Shown here: positions 44,176 through 54,124 of the stretch, one piece after another
Layout of the letters: every line of letters starts with the position of its first letter
How positions within the stretch are numbered: position 1 is the first letter of the stretch
Assembly: GCF_001427585.1 (NCBI RefSeq)
Contig: NZ_LMGY01000002.1
Coordinates: 71,095-135,094, forward strand
Source: Pseudoxanthomonas sp. Root630
GTDB lineage: Bacteria > Pseudomonadota > Gammaproteobacteria > Xanthomonadales > Xanthomonadaceae
Reading direction: 5' to 3'
Length of the DNA stretch: 64,000 bases
Made by a program: the position numbers and the translations under genes
Notes under the pieces: model-generated
Databases searched by the model: none
What the model was told of the DNA's origin: nothing
What the model saw: the letters and a program-made list of their open reading frames with translations, nothing else

Positions 44176-45540
44176 TCAGCGCGGCCGAGCTGGCAAGGCT
44201 GCGGCATAGTGCGCGGTCTGCCCGTTTATGCCGGCTCTGAGCGATGCTTGCCATGCCAAGGCGAGCGCCACGGCCGCCACGGCGCCCAGCCCCAACCCCG
44301 GCAGGGTGAACACGAAGACGCCCGTCATCATGTCCACGAACGTGCCCGCCATCGCCACCATCACCCCCCAGAATGCCGCCCTGAGCAGACAGTAAGGAGA
44401 GGCAATCCGCCCCGCTTGTCCCCGCTCAATCGCCACGTCCCCTGTGTCGAGGTTTGCCACCGCCACCGCAACACCCGAGCGCGACCATCGGTCACCCGCG
44501 TACACGATCCTCACGCGATTGCCCGTCCGGACACCAATACCCAGATCCACGAAGCTTTCCCGAAGCTCCCTGCCCTCATCGGTCCTGACGAAGAGCGCAA
44601 GGTGATCCGTGCTCCTGATCGTCGTGGTCGTCGATACAGGCTGGGCGTGCCAGCTATCTTGATGGACGTATCCGCCACCGGTGGTGGTCGTAGTGACGTG
44701 CGTCTTCGCATGGCGTTGGACGTCCACCACTTGGCCAACGATATCGAACAGATGCATATCTTCGACGCTGGCAATTCTGTTGAACGAACCGGTATTGCGT
44801 CCCCAGCTTCGGCGGGCCCGACCCATCAGCAGTGCCAAGATGGCTAGTGGAACCGACAGCACCGCCAGCAGGATGCCGGCGGCGATGCGGCGGAACATCG
44901 CTTCTTCCCGCTGGTACTCGAGACGGGCGTTGTTCTGTTGCCGTTGTGCCTCCTGCGCACTCCGCTCCTCCCCCAGCTTCGCCGCAAAAGAGTGCGCCAC
45001 GAACGCGTCCCGGTATTGCGGCGGGAAGTAGCGTTCGGCCACCTGCCTGACCTGCGCGATGTCACTCTCCTGGCTGCTACGAACCTCCATGAAGTTCGCT
45101 CTCACGCAGATGCGTTTCGCGGCCTGCTCGGCAAGCGTCAGGCCCGAGCATTCGGGCTGGAGCTCTGGCAAGCTCTCTTGTGCGCTGGCGTAGGCCTTCA
45201 GGTATTGCGTACGCAAGCGCTTGGCTTCCGCCGGGGCACGGCGTTCGAAGCCAATGGCCCCCAATTCTCCTCCCCAGGACCCCTCCAGCACTTCGGCCAG
45301 CAGCAGGTACTGCCCCGCGATGCGACCATCGACTTCTCCTGGGCGGCCATCACGGTAAGTCGATTCCACGTCCGCTCGCACCTGTCGCACGTCGGGGTAA
45401 TACTGCAGACTTTCCGCGTCGGGCCCCGCAGCCCACACCTGACTGATCGCCATCAGCAAGATCACGGCCACAGACATGCGCGGAAACGCAATGCGCTGGG
45501 GTGACGCTACGCAAGCTCCTATCTCCATAGATGGTGGCAT
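44176..45540 (-). CDS. Exported multi-pass membrane protein, unknown
   Basis: A 454-residue protein, last of the envelope operon. A signal-like segment (SVAVILLMAISQVWAAGP, about residues 22-39) precedes an extracytoplasmic helical domain with paired cysteines (LQPECSGLT, AAKRICVRANF), a membrane segment near 230-250, a soluble domain with the threonine-rich HVTTTTTGGGYVHQD and STTTTIRSTDHLAL, and two C-terminal membrane segments. ATG 45540 overlaps the upstream stop (ATGA) and is preferred over internal ATGs. No family recognised. Confidence 0.7.
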   Translation of the reverse strand: MPPSMEIGACVASPQRIAFPRMSVAVILLMAISQVWAAGPDAESLQYYPDVRQVRADVESTYRDGRPGEVDGRIAGQYLLLAEVLEGSWGGELGAIGFERRAPAEAKRLRTQYLKAYASAQESLPELQPECSGLTLAEQAAKRICVRANFMEVRSSQESDIAQVRQVAERYFPPQYRDAFVAHSFAAKLGEERSAQEAQRQQNNARLEYQREEAMFRRIAAGILLAVLSVPLAILALLMGRARRSWGRNTGSFNRIASVEDMHLFDIVGQVVDVQRHAKTHVTTTTTGGGYVHQDSWHAQPVSTTTTIRSTDHLALFVRTDEGRELRESFVDLGIGVRTGNRVRIVYAGDRWSRSGVAVAVANLDTGDVAIERGQAGRIASPYCLLRAAFWGVMVAMAGTFVDMMTGVFVFTLPGLGLGAVAAVALALAWQASLRAGINGQTAHYAAALPARPR

Positions 45541-46661
45541 CAACGTAGAACGTAGCCAGGCGTGCCATCGGCATAGAGCACGATCTGCTCCCACGCTTGG
45601 CCGTCGCGCTCCACCACGCCACGCCGCTGGTAGCGCTCGCCCGGCCCCAAGGTCTCGAGCACTGGCGCCTCCGCGTCAGGGAACTCGCGCACTTGCACTC
45701 GCCCTTTGGCCTGCCATTGTCCGCCCTGCGGCTTGACCCGGTAGTCCAGCAGGGCCATGCGCGCCATCAGTGGGTCATGCACGTAGGCCTTGCGCTTATC
45801 CAAACCCCACGGCGCCACCTCGATCCAGCCTGTCGCGCCCACGATGCCGCTCACGGGCACCAGGAAATCCTTAGCGAGGTCGTCGATGGCCGGCGCCTGC
45901 GGGGACGGCGCGGCCCGGAAGATCATCGGCGTGTCGTTGAGGTGCGCCCATTTGGGTAGGTTGCGACTGCGAAGAAGCGTGGGTGCCTGCGCAGTAAGCG
46001 CGATGCCGGCCGGCACGAGGGATGCCGCGCGCGGCTCGCTCGCCACCTCGGCCGCTAAGGTGGCCAGGTTGCGGGGATTGCCCGCAACGACCTTGACGCT
46101 CTTGCCGCTGCGGTACACCAGCGTCGGGAATGCGAACGTCTTCGACCGATCGTAGGGCCGCAGCTGGTACGTGATACTGTCCATCACACCCTGGTTGTAG
46201 CCCACGCCGCGCTGGGCAGTGGCATCGGCGGCGCGCGCGCCGCGCCCGACAAAGGCACTGCCGACACTCGTACTATCGCGTCCGGCCACCACGGACGCGG
46301 CCGTGTTGCCCGCTACGGGAATCCAGCGCAATTGCACATTGCCCACCAGCGCGCGCGTTTCGTCGAAAAGGCGCTTGCTCCAGGCGCATTCAGTGCTGTA
46401 CACCACATAGACGGCTTTGGACGCAGGCTTACCGTCGGTCGCCCAAACCGCATTCTCCACCGCATCCATCAATCCTGCTGCATCCTCAGGATCGGTCACA
46501 ACTACTTGCCTACCGCGATCCACGGCCAAACCGTGCAGCGGTAACAGCATCAGCAGCGCCAGTGCGCACAGGCGGCGTGCACATCGCGCCGTCCGTTTCT
46601 TCTCCGCGTTCTGAGCAGGCCGCGATGATGCGCCGCCTCGGTGCAGGATGCGTGTCCCCAT
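45540..46661 (-). CDS. Periplasmic thioredoxin-fold protein with SH3-like domain
   Basis: A 373-residue protein with a signal peptide (about 28-46, CALALLMLLPLHGLAV). Residues 50-215 resemble DsbC/DsbG-type thioredoxin folds: AVYVVYSTECAWSKRLFDE, later FAFPTLVYRSGKSVKVVAG with the cis-proline, but the active site is C-A-W-S rather than CxxC. Residues 230-373 contain beta-rich SH3b-like segments (TGWIEVAPWGL, RVQVREFPDAEAPVLETLG). A CxxS site can still act on mixed disulfides. It shares a four-base overlap with the next gene. Confidence 0.7.
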   Translation of the reverse strand: MGTRILHRGGASSRPAQNAEKKRTARCARRLCALALLMLLPLHGLAVDRGRQVVVTDPEDAAGLMDAVENAVWATDGKPASKAVYVVYSTECAWSKRLFDETRALVGNVQLRWIPVAGNTAASVVAGRDSTSVGSAFVGRGARAADATAQRGVGYNQGVMDSITYQLRPYDRSKTFAFPTLVYRSGKSVKVVAGNPRNLATLAAEVASEPRAASLVPAGIALTAQAPTLLRSRNLPKWAHLNDTPMIFRAAPSPQAPAIDDLAKDFLVPVSGIVGATGWIEVAPWGLDKRKAYVHDPLMARMALLDYRVKPQGGQWQAKGRVQVREFPDAEAPVLETLGPGERYQRRGVVERDGQAWEQIVLYADGTPGYVLR

Positions 46662-46733
46662 GGTGCTGTCCCCATTCTTAGTGGAAATGGCGGCGGCCGT
46701 CTCCGGGTCCGCTGTCGAGTCGTCACGCGAGTC

Positions 46734-47006
46734 CTATATTCGGCGGATGTCCTGCAGCGCTTCGTTGATCTTGAACAGGACGATCATGATTTCGCAGTAG
46801 ATGCGCGCTAGCAGGGCGGAAAGCACGGCCAAGATCGGGGCAGCCACGATCATGCCGAAGCCCGCAAACCCGGAGTAACGCATCAGGCCGAAGCCCTTGA
46901 CCATCAGCACCAGGCCGGACACCACGGCGCCGGCCAAGAGGATCCAATAGATGAAGGTGATGATCTTGGGGGTCACCATCGTGTCGAAGTAGAGCCAGTC
47001 CCGCAT
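46734..47006 (-). CDS. DUF4282 small membrane protein
   Basis: A 90-residue protein with two membrane segments (IITFIYWILLAGAVVSGLVL and GMIVAAPILAVLSALLARIY) and the conserved end EIMIVLFKINEALQDIR, the hallmark of DUF4282. Function unknown. It lies inside the minus-strand envelope operon, between a lipoprotein and the thioredoxin-fold protein. Confidence 0.85.
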   Translation of the reverse strand: MRDWLYFDTMVTPKIITFIYWILLAGAVVSGLVLMVKGFGLMRYSGFAGFGMIVAAPILAVLSALLARIYCEIMIVLFKINEALQDIRRI

Positions 47007-47074
47007 GTCAGTTCTCCTCTTTGAAGTCCATGGTTTGTTCGTGCAGCTTGCACCGATGACAGCAGAACGCGGCT

Positions 47075-47380
47075 TCAGTGGCTCACGCGTCGGTAGGTCA
47101 CGCCCATCGGTCCGGACAGCGTCTTGTCGTCAACACGGGTGAGTACTAAGGTTGCGCCGTCTACATCGGGATGGCGCACGCGTATGCGGTCGCCATCCAA
47201 CTCGTAGCGCATCTGTCGCTCTACCCCGCCCAGATCCGATGACTGCACCACTACCCCGCCACGCTCGAAGCGCAGCTGGGTCAGGCCCATCGAGTCTTCG
47301 TAGGTACCCACCAATCCGTCGCCACACGCCGACAGCAGCAGCGTGACGCCAATCAACAATCCCCTGGCTCGCCATGTCAT
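47075..47380 (-). CDS. Small lipoprotein, unknown
   Basis: A 101-residue lipoprotein: signal GLLIGVTLLLSACGDG (lipid-modified cysteine at about residue 19) and a beta-rich body with LVGTYEDSMGLTQLRFERGG and KTLSGPMGVTYRR, resembling small sandwich domains that test fit to a ligand. ATG 47380 lies one base after the stop of the next lipoprotein gene upstream. Family not recognised. Confidence 0.7.
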   Translation of the reverse strand: MTWRARGLLIGVTLLLSACGDGLVGTYEDSMGLTQLRFERGGVVVQSSDLGGVERQMRYELDGDRIRVRHPDVDGATLVLTRVDDKTLSGPMGVTYRRVSH

Positions 47381-47381
47381 C

Positions 47382-48200
47382 TCAGCGCTCCCCTTGAGCA
47401 TCGAAGTTGACCTCGCCAAACGTCGCCGGGCGGTTGTAGTGATCGCTGCCGATCGTGTATCCCAGCAGGCGGGCCTGGATGACCAGACCCTCGCTACGGC
47501 GACTGACTCCGGTGATCAGGAACCGGCTGTCCAGGACCACGCTGCGCAGACCGCTGTTGCGCGTCAGTACGTCCTGCGCCTGCGCGGCATCCAGTGGCCA
47601 AAAGTTGAGCTCGCCCGGATTGTCGACCTGGAGACTGATCCGCTGCCTTTGGATCTCCGGCGATGGCTGCGCGTCGAAACTGAAAGCGCTGCCCGGCATG
47701 AATGCATCCAGGTAATACCCGCCCCGACCGGCGTCGTATTCGCCGAACTGCGCGTTGACGTTGAGTCGCAGGCGGCCAACCTCGGCGGTGCCGTCATAGA
47801 CGCCTTGCAGGCGCTCCTGCTCCTCCTTCAGCAGGCTCGGACGCTTGAACTCGTCCGCATACTTCACGCGATACTGCGCTGAAGCCCACTCGTCGATCGG
47901 TGGTGTACGGCCCTCCAGCCGGTAGGCGAGCATGAGAATCTGTAGATCATCCGGATGATCCAGCTGGCGATCGCCAAACCGAGCCTCCGATGGCGTAACG
48001 TCGATGACGCTACCAGCAGGTGATGCTGCCTGAGTGGTGCCCGCGGGAGAAGCTGTATCGGCGGCTTCTTGCTGCGGCATTGTTTGGCCCACATCACGCG
48101 CTGGCTGCTCGCCCTCGCAGGCGGCAAGCGTGAACGCACACAGGAGTGCCAGACATACGCTGCCGTAGCGGCGCGACTTAGAGGCGTACATCGCTGGCAT
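47382..48200 (-). CDS. Lipoprotein of unknown function, 272 residues
   Basis: Signal with lipobox CLALLCAFTLAACEGE, an alanine/threonine-rich linker (to about 65), then a folded domain (DDLQILMLAYRLEGRTPP, LRLNVNAQFGEYDAGRGGYY, FLITGVSRRSEGLVIQARLL). The start ATG 48200 has AAGGAGG eight bases upstream and lies within the end of the preceding lipoprotein gene (23-base overlap), so translation is coupled. No family recognised with confidence. Confidence 0.7.
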   Translation of the reverse strand: MPAMYASKSRRYGSVCLALLCAFTLAACEGEQPARDVGQTMPQQEAADTASPAGTTQAASPAGSVIDVTPSEARFGDRQLDHPDDLQILMLAYRLEGRTPPIDEWASAQYRVKYADEFKRPSLLKEEQERLQGVYDGTAEVGRLRLNVNAQFGEYDAGRGGYYLDAFMPGSAFSFDAQPSPEIQRQRISLQVDNPGELNFWPLDAAQAQDVLTRNSGLRSVVLDSRFLITGVSRRSEGLVIQARLLGYTIGSDHYNRPATFGEVNFDAQGER

Positions 48201-49128
48201 CGCCGGCCTCCTTCACTTCCGCCTCGCGCCTTGCCTGACCGATGCGCTGCAGCTCCGCCTGCATGCCCTCGATGTAGGCGTAGGTCGTGCTCTGCTGGAT
48301 CATCGCGGTGTGCAACTCCATAACCAGCCCCGGGTTGTTGCCGCTCAGGACGACCCTTGCACTGATGTTCAGCCCGCATCCGTCGGTCCAGCTGGCCCCT
48401 GTGTTTTCTCCCCCGGCGTAGACACCATTGCGGCAGCGCCCGAACAAGGGGTTGGCCTCGGACAATGGATTGCCTGAGCGGTCGTAGACCCACTGCAGGT
48501 CGCGCGTACCGGCCGAGTAGCCGCGTGGCGAATCACTGTTCTCGCGGACCTGCGGCTGTCCGTACTTGGCGGTCAAGGCTTCCAGCGTCGCGTCCACCGA
48601 GGGCATCTGGCCGTCGCGGAATTTCTGGGTGCGCCAGACCACCATGGCGGTCTCCTTGCCTGGCACACCCGGCGTGGCGACCCGCACGATTTCGTCGGTG
48701 TGCTCCCACTTGAACTTGCCGCGGCACTCCTGCCACTCGCTGGCGAAATTGCAGGGCCGGTAGCTGCCCTTCTCGACCGTGAAGAACTGCGTGCCCAGCG
48801 CGACGCCGTTCGTGTCAAGGCGATCGAGCCACCGATTCTCTTCGGTGACGACAGCGTCCTCACCCAATCTGCAACGTGCCGTCGCCATCGCTTCCGGCAG
48901 TGTCATGCCCAGACGCAACCCGATGATGTCCGGGCCGCTGAGTTCCTTGCGCACCTTAGCGGGGCATCGCAATGGCGCAGGCCCGTCAGGTCCCGCCATC
49001 GCAGCCTCCTCCAGCTCGTCCAGGGGCACGCCGCCCTCCTCCTGGCCCTCTGCCAACTCGTTGCCACCGCAGGCCGACAGCATCAAGGCTGACAACGCGA
49101 GCAGGGTTAGATGGGTCTTCATTCGCAT
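48178..49128 (-). CDS. Lipoprotein of unknown function, 316 residues
   Basis: Signal with lipobox LALSALMLSACGGN, an acidic linker, then a domain with several cysteines (LRCPAKV, ATARCRLG, RPCNFASEWQECRGKF, LFGRCRN, WTDGCGLN) that may form disulfides. The segment GPDIIGLRLGMTLPEAMA resembles start motifs of beta-barrel-assembly-like or LGFP repeat lipoproteins but is not diagnostic. ATG 49128 with GGAGAG upstream; ATG 49122 is possible. Two further lipoprotein genes follow without gap. Confidence 0.7.
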   Translation of the reverse strand: MRMKTHLTLLALSALMLSACGGNELAEGQEEGGVPLDELEEAAMAGPDGPAPLRCPAKVRKELSGPDIIGLRLGMTLPEAMATARCRLGEDAVVTEENRWLDRLDTNGVALGTQFFTVEKGSYRPCNFASEWQECRGKFKWEHTDEIVRVATPGVPGKETAMVVWRTQKFRDGQMPSVDATLEALTAKYGQPQVRENSDSPRGYSAGTRDLQWVYDRSGNPLSEANPLFGRCRNGVYAGGENTGASWTDGCGLNISARVVLSGNNPGLVMELHTAMIQQSTTYAYIEGMQAELQRIGQARREAEVKEAGDASDVRL

Positions 49129-49186
49129 CGTTACTCTCTCCAGGTTGGGCAAGCGTGGCCGGCCTCATCGGCGCGCATCGGACCGT

Positions 49187-49474
49187 TCAGTCCAGCAACA
49201 TGATCTGCACGCGACGGTTGACATCTGCCGCGGTGCGTCCGGACGCTTCAGTCCTTCTGAAGCGACCTGTCGGTATCCGGGGGTTGAACTGATCGGCATA
49301 AGGGTGGAACCGCGCCTTGGCCTGGGTGGCCACGAGCCCGGTGATGCTCCTCTTCAGGTCCATCAGGCCCAGCACGCCCTTGCGGGCCGCCACCCTGATC
49401 GTCGGTAAGGGCACCGCCGTACCCGGGCCGGTCCACCCGCGAGGTCCCCAATCCACCTGTCCCCTGTTCCTCAT
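49187..49474 (-). pseudogene. Possible gene remnant with OmpA-like C-terminal tail
   Basis: A short frame of about 95 residues whose last part (TEASGRTAADVNRRVQIMLLD) resembles the end of OmpA-like peptidoglycan-binding domains (GR..NRRVEI). The preceding sequence does not complete such a domain, so a truncated gene is the best guess. It is upstream of the lipoprotein operon on the same strand and divergent from the split kinase gene. Low confidence. Confidence 0.3.
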
Positions 49475-49649
49475 CCGCTTGCCCGTCCCCGTGGTCCGGC
49501 GGCTGTCATGGCGCCGCACCGGTATGGAGAGAGCGTCAGGGCACGGGCGGTCCCGCGTCCTCACGGAGGTTTCAAGAAACCTTCAAGCCCGCCGGGACGG
49601 GCTTTTCGCCTGCCCAATCGAGCCTGTAACCGGCGTTATCATCGATCGC

Positions 49650-52351
49650 ATGCCACCTACCCCGCCTCCCGACGCCCGCCTCTACCGCTGGCGCTTCGGC
49701 ACCGTCGAGTTCGATGAAGCCCGCCACGAGCTGCGTGTGGCCGGCCTGGCTGTCGACATCGAGCACAAGCCACTGCAGGTGCTGTCTGTGCTGCTGCGCC
49801 ACGTGGGCGAGGTGGTGACCAAGGAGGAGCTGTTCGACCAGGTCTGGACCGGCCGGATCACCGTCGACCACGTCTTGGCCACGGCGGTGGGCAAGTTGCG
49901 CAAGGCACTGGATGCCGCCGGCGAGGATCGGATCGCCACCGTCCCTCGGGTGGGTTACCGATTGGAGGGTCCGGTCGAGCGTGTGGCCCAGGGCCAGCGG
50001 ATGGAGGGCGCGCTGACTTTCACTTCCGGGCAACCGGTACCTGGCCGGGAACACTTCCTGCTGGAGCGTCCCTTGGGCCGCACGTTGGGCAGCGAAGTTT
50101 GGCTGGCACGCCAGCCACGCACGCGGGACAGCCGCGTCTTCAAGTTCAGCGTGGGCGGCGAGCGACTGGTTGCCATCAAACGCGAAGCCACGCTAATGCG
50201 TGTGCTGCGAGACACTCTGGGTGAGCGGGACGATTTCGTCCGCGTGCTCGATTGGAACTTCGAGAGCGAGCCGTTCTTTCTGGAGTGCGAGTACGGCGGG
50301 CAGGCCTTGCCGGAATGGGCCGAGGAGCACGGAGCACTGCAGGGCTGGAATCGCGAGCGCAAGCTGGCATTCTTCAAGCGCATAGCGGCGGCGGTCGACG
50401 CCGCCCACGGCGTGGGCGTGCTGCACAAGGACATCAAGCCGGCGAACGTACTGGTTCGCTCCCGGGGTGACGATGCCTTCCAGCCCTGCCTGACCGACTT
50501 CGGCAACAGCCGCTTGCTTCAACCCGAGCGGCTGGCCGAACTCGGCATCACCGGCATGGGCATGACGGTGACGACGGCCCACAGCGGTGACAGTTCCGGT
50601 ACGCCCCTTTACCTGGCGCCGGAACTTATCGCCGGACAAACTGCCACCGTGCGTAGCGACGTGTATGCACTAGGCGTGCTGTTGTATCAATGGCTGGCCG
50701 GCGATCTGCGACGCCCGATGGCCCCAGGCTGGGAACGCGATATCGAGGATCCGCTCCTTGTGGAGGACATCCGCCGCGCTACCGATGGCGACCCTGCGCA
50801 GCGCATGGGCAGGAGCAACGCAAAACGCAGGAAGAGCAACATGCCGCAGCGGCCGCCGCCGCGCAGCAGGTGCAGCGCGCGCTGGAGCATACGCGAGCGC
50901 GTAGGCCCTGGGTGATCGCCACGATCGCCATGTTGAGCATGGGCCTGCTGGCCAGCTCGGCACTCTGGTGGCGAAGCGAGCAGCAACGCCACGCCTCCGA
51001 AATGCAAGCTGCGCGCGCTGAAGCCGTGACGCGCTTTCTGAGCGATGACCTGATCGGCGCCCTTAGCCCGGGCGGATCAGGCTTTGAGCGCGACCCGACG
51101 GTACGGCAGATGCTCGAACAGGCGGGCAAGCCCCTGGCACAGCGATTCGACCAGGATCCTGCGGTGCGCGGCGGCATCCATGCCGCGCTGGGCGATGCAT
51201 GGCGGACGCTGGGGGATCGCGAGCGTGCTGCCGGCCACCTGCGCCAGGCCGTGCAGGACTATGGCCGCGCCTTTGGTGTGGACGATGCCCAGACGCTGAT
51301 CACGCGTTACGGTTTGGTGCGCACGTTGGCTTATGCCGGCACGCCCGAATCATTCACCGAGGCAGAACGTCAGCTGGAGGAAGCGGACAGGCTTGCGGGC
51401 AAGCGACGGCTGGACGGAGAGAACGAGGTTGCCCTCTATGCGGCTATTGCACGTGGACAGCTTCACTTCCAGCAATTGCAGATAGAACCGTCGCTGGCGG
51501 CGCATCGGCGGGCCGATGTCCTGCAGCGGGCGCTGCGACCGGACGACGCCTCGATGGCGGCCCTCATCCGCTCCAACATCGCCGATGGATTACTCAGATC
51601 CGACAAAGCCGACCAGGCCATTCCCCTACTGCAGAGCTTGCTGGTCGATCCCCTGCTACGGCCTGAGCGCATTGGCGAATCCACTGTAGCGGGCTATCGC
51701 GTGATGCTAGCGCGCGCGCTGCGCAATCTGGGGCGTTACGCCGAAGCCCTGCCCATCGCAGAGGCCGCTGCGACAACGACCGAGCGCATCCTCGGCCCCG
51801 ACGACTACACCACCCTGGTTCAGATGTCGCTGGTGGCGAGCATCCACGACTATGCAGGCGATTGTCCCAAGGCGCTACCGATCGCGCGTATGGTTCGCGA
51901 ACGCATGGCCAAGCGTTACGGCGGGGAGCGCCAGGCCACCCTGATCGAAACAGGCAATCTCGGATTCAAGGAGTACGACTGCGGTGACCGTGACGCAGGC
52001 TTGACCTACCTGCACCTGGCCGAGAGCGGGCTGCGCAAGCACTTCGGCCAGGACAATGTCGCAGCCCACAGCTTCCGATATGCCTTGGCAGGCAATCTGG
52101 CCGAACAGGGGCGATATCGCGAGGCCTTGGAAATGGTCGAGGGGCTGAGCGTGCCGGCACTGACGGCCGGAGACTCCACGCCAGGTTGGGAGCATCGCCT
52201 GCAAGCATTGCGTGGCCAGATCCTCATGCAATCCGGACGCCGAGCGGAAGGCCAGCCGTTGCTGCATTCGGCGGTCGCCTCACTGACGCAGTTGGAAGTC
52301 GCCGACGAAGATCAGCTAAAGACTTGGCAGGCCCTGCTTCAAACCCCGTAG
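49650..52351 (+). pseudogene. wHTH-serine/threonine kinase-TPR protein, split by a frameshift
   Basis: Frame 1 (49650-50915) encodes a PhoB-type winged helix (about 10-105) and a Hanks-type kinase: AIKREA, HKDIKPANVLV, DFGNSRLL, GTPLYLAPELIAG, SDVYALGVLLYQWLAG, then loses homology after DGDPAQRM (50807). Frame 2 (open from before 50690 to 52351) continues with QEQRKTQEEQHAAAAAAAQQ, a membrane segment (WVIATIAMLSMGLLASSALW) and TPR repeats to the end. Together they form one normal protein of about 900 residues; a loss of one (or 3n+1) bases near 50805-50812 separates them. Error, phase change or pseudogene cannot be told apart. It may have regulated the divergent envelope operon. Confidence 0.8.
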
Positions 52352-52474
52352 AGATGCGGCATTACTGCATTCGTCGCGCACATGACAGCTCTGGGCCAAC
52401 AGCGGAGACGCAAGCGCTCTGAAGTTAAGGCCAGGCATACCCTAGGATCTGCCAACAATGGGCTGCACCTAAAT

Positions 52475-54031
52475 TCACCTATCCTGTCGATCCAGGATGA
52501 GCAGCACTACATCGTTGCTCTGCATCGTCTGATTAAGCTCTATCGTGCCATCGCGACCCACCGTCACAAGCGTGTCCCGCTCGGGCTGATCCGTCGTCGC
52601 AGCCTGCAGATTAGCCAGCTGGTCCGCGCTGAGGTCTGTCGGAAGACCCATGTCGATGTAGGTCGTCAATGGATCGTTCCTGAGGTAGCCAGTACGGTGC
52701 ACGCTCAAGCGATACCGGCCAGGTTCAAGGTTCCTTATGCGCAGCAAAAGCGGGGCTGCCGGGGCGGGAGGCAGCTTGCGGCTGTAGAAGGGCCTGTTGC
52801 TCGTATCTTGAACGGGCTGTTGCCAGTCCCAGGCCAGTATCGCGATCCTGCGCCCATCTACCGACGCCCATGTGTACTCGTCCGTCGTGGGAATCTCGCG
52901 CCCCGAAAGCTGGTTCAAGTACTTGTAGGCGAACCATGTCGGCTTTCGCACACCCTCCCGATTCATCAGGCCGAAGCCTCCATGGAAGGGCGTCGGCGGC
53001 GGCCCTGCTTCCTCGAACAGATCAGTGTAGGCCCAGTAGCTCATCGCTTGGGCAATCCCTTTTGTCTGTTTCAGCTTGGTCAGCACATATGGGGCGTTGA
53101 TGTAGCTGTCATGGACCATGTCGCGCGGACTGTAGCTGCTGCTCCACTCCGTGAAGTAGAGCGACAGGCCGGCGAATGCCGACGCGTCGATCTCCTGTCG
53201 TGCGCGACGAACATCGGCGACGATGGAATCGGGTGAACTTAGTAGCTTGGTGTCCTGCTCACCCTCCTCATCCAGAAACCCCCCGTCGACGCCATACGTA
53301 TGCGTGGTGACAAAGTCGACCGGCACGCCCTCTTTCTCGCAGAACGCCAGAAACTCCGGGATCCACGCCGCACCCGCCGTGGATGGGCCACCCACGCGTA
53401 GCCGGGCATCTACTTTCTTCACGGTTCTGGCCGTATTGGCGTAGAGGGCGAAGTAGGCCTCCCTGTCAGCACCCTCCCAGAAATCCTTCAGATTGGGCTC
53501 GTTCCAGACTTCGAAATACCAGCGACGCACTTCGTCCAGGCCGTACCTAGCGATGACGTGCCTAAGGTAGGCCTCGACGAGATTGCGCCAGAGGGCGGGA
53601 TCGGGATGCGAGGTATTGGCTTTCCAGTAGAAAAGCGACTGATCGGATGTTTTCAGGGCCGAGGGCGTGAAGCTGAGCTCCACGAATGGGCGTACCCCCT
53701 TAGCCAGCATCTCGTCATACAGCTGATCGATCCTAGTCCAGTCGTACACGATCTGGCCATCGACCCGACGCACCGTGCCCAGCGCATCATGGAAGAGGCC
53801 ATGGAAGCGCAGATACTTGAACCCGAGCTCGTTGGACGCCGCCGCCAGATGTGCTTGCGAATCCTCACGGATCAATGTGCCTGGGTAATCCGAGCCCACC
53901 GAGAGTGCATAGAAGCGATCGATCGGCTCCCGTGCTTGGGCGATGTCCAAGTCAATCCGGCGTGCGGGCTGATCCGCAGCAGCGCAAGGGATCGCGACGC
54001 TGCAAAGGAACGCAAACAGCACTTGGCGCAT
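52475..54031 (-). CDS. Exported GH39-type glycoside hydrolase
   Basis: A 518-residue retaining glycosidase of clan GH-A, best matching family 39 (beta-xylosidase or related). Signal peptide at 1-19 (VLFAFLCSVAIPCAAAD). Acid/base E178 is in EVWNEPNLKDFW and the nucleophile E295 in LYFTEWSSSYSPRD; FKYLRFHGLFHDALG and FHGGFGLMN are also GH39-like. A C-terminal beta-sandwich follows. ATG 54031 has GGAG nine bases upstream. Substrate not determinable from sequence. Confidence 0.85.
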   Translation of the reverse strand: MRQVLFAFLCSVAIPCAAADQPARRIDLDIAQAREPIDRFYALSVGSDYPGTLIREDSQAHLAAASNELGFKYLRFHGLFHDALGTVRRVDGQIVYDWTRIDQLYDEMLAKGVRPFVELSFTPSALKTSDQSLFYWKANTSHPDPALWRNLVEAYLRHVIARYGLDEVRRWYFEVWNEPNLKDFWEGADREAYFALYANTARTVKKVDARLRVGGPSTAGAAWIPEFLAFCEKEGVPVDFVTTHTYGVDGGFLDEEGEQDTKLLSSPDSIVADVRRARQEIDASAFAGLSLYFTEWSSSYSPRDMVHDSYINAPYVLTKLKQTKGIAQAMSYWAYTDLFEEAGPPPTPFHGGFGLMNREGVRKPTWFAYKYLNQLSGREIPTTDEYTWASVDGRRIAILAWDWQQPVQDTSNRPFYSRKLPPAPAAPLLLRIRNLEPGRYRLSVHRTGYLRNDPLTTYIDMGLPTDLSADQLANLQAATTDQPERDTLVTVGRDGTIELNQTMQSNDVVLLILDRQDR

Positions 54032-54124
54032 GTCGATGAGCTCCACGTTCTGTATAGCCTTCGAGCATAACGGCGGATCATCAGGCGAGGTATTCGGATA
54101 CTCGTGCCAGCTATACCGATAACG

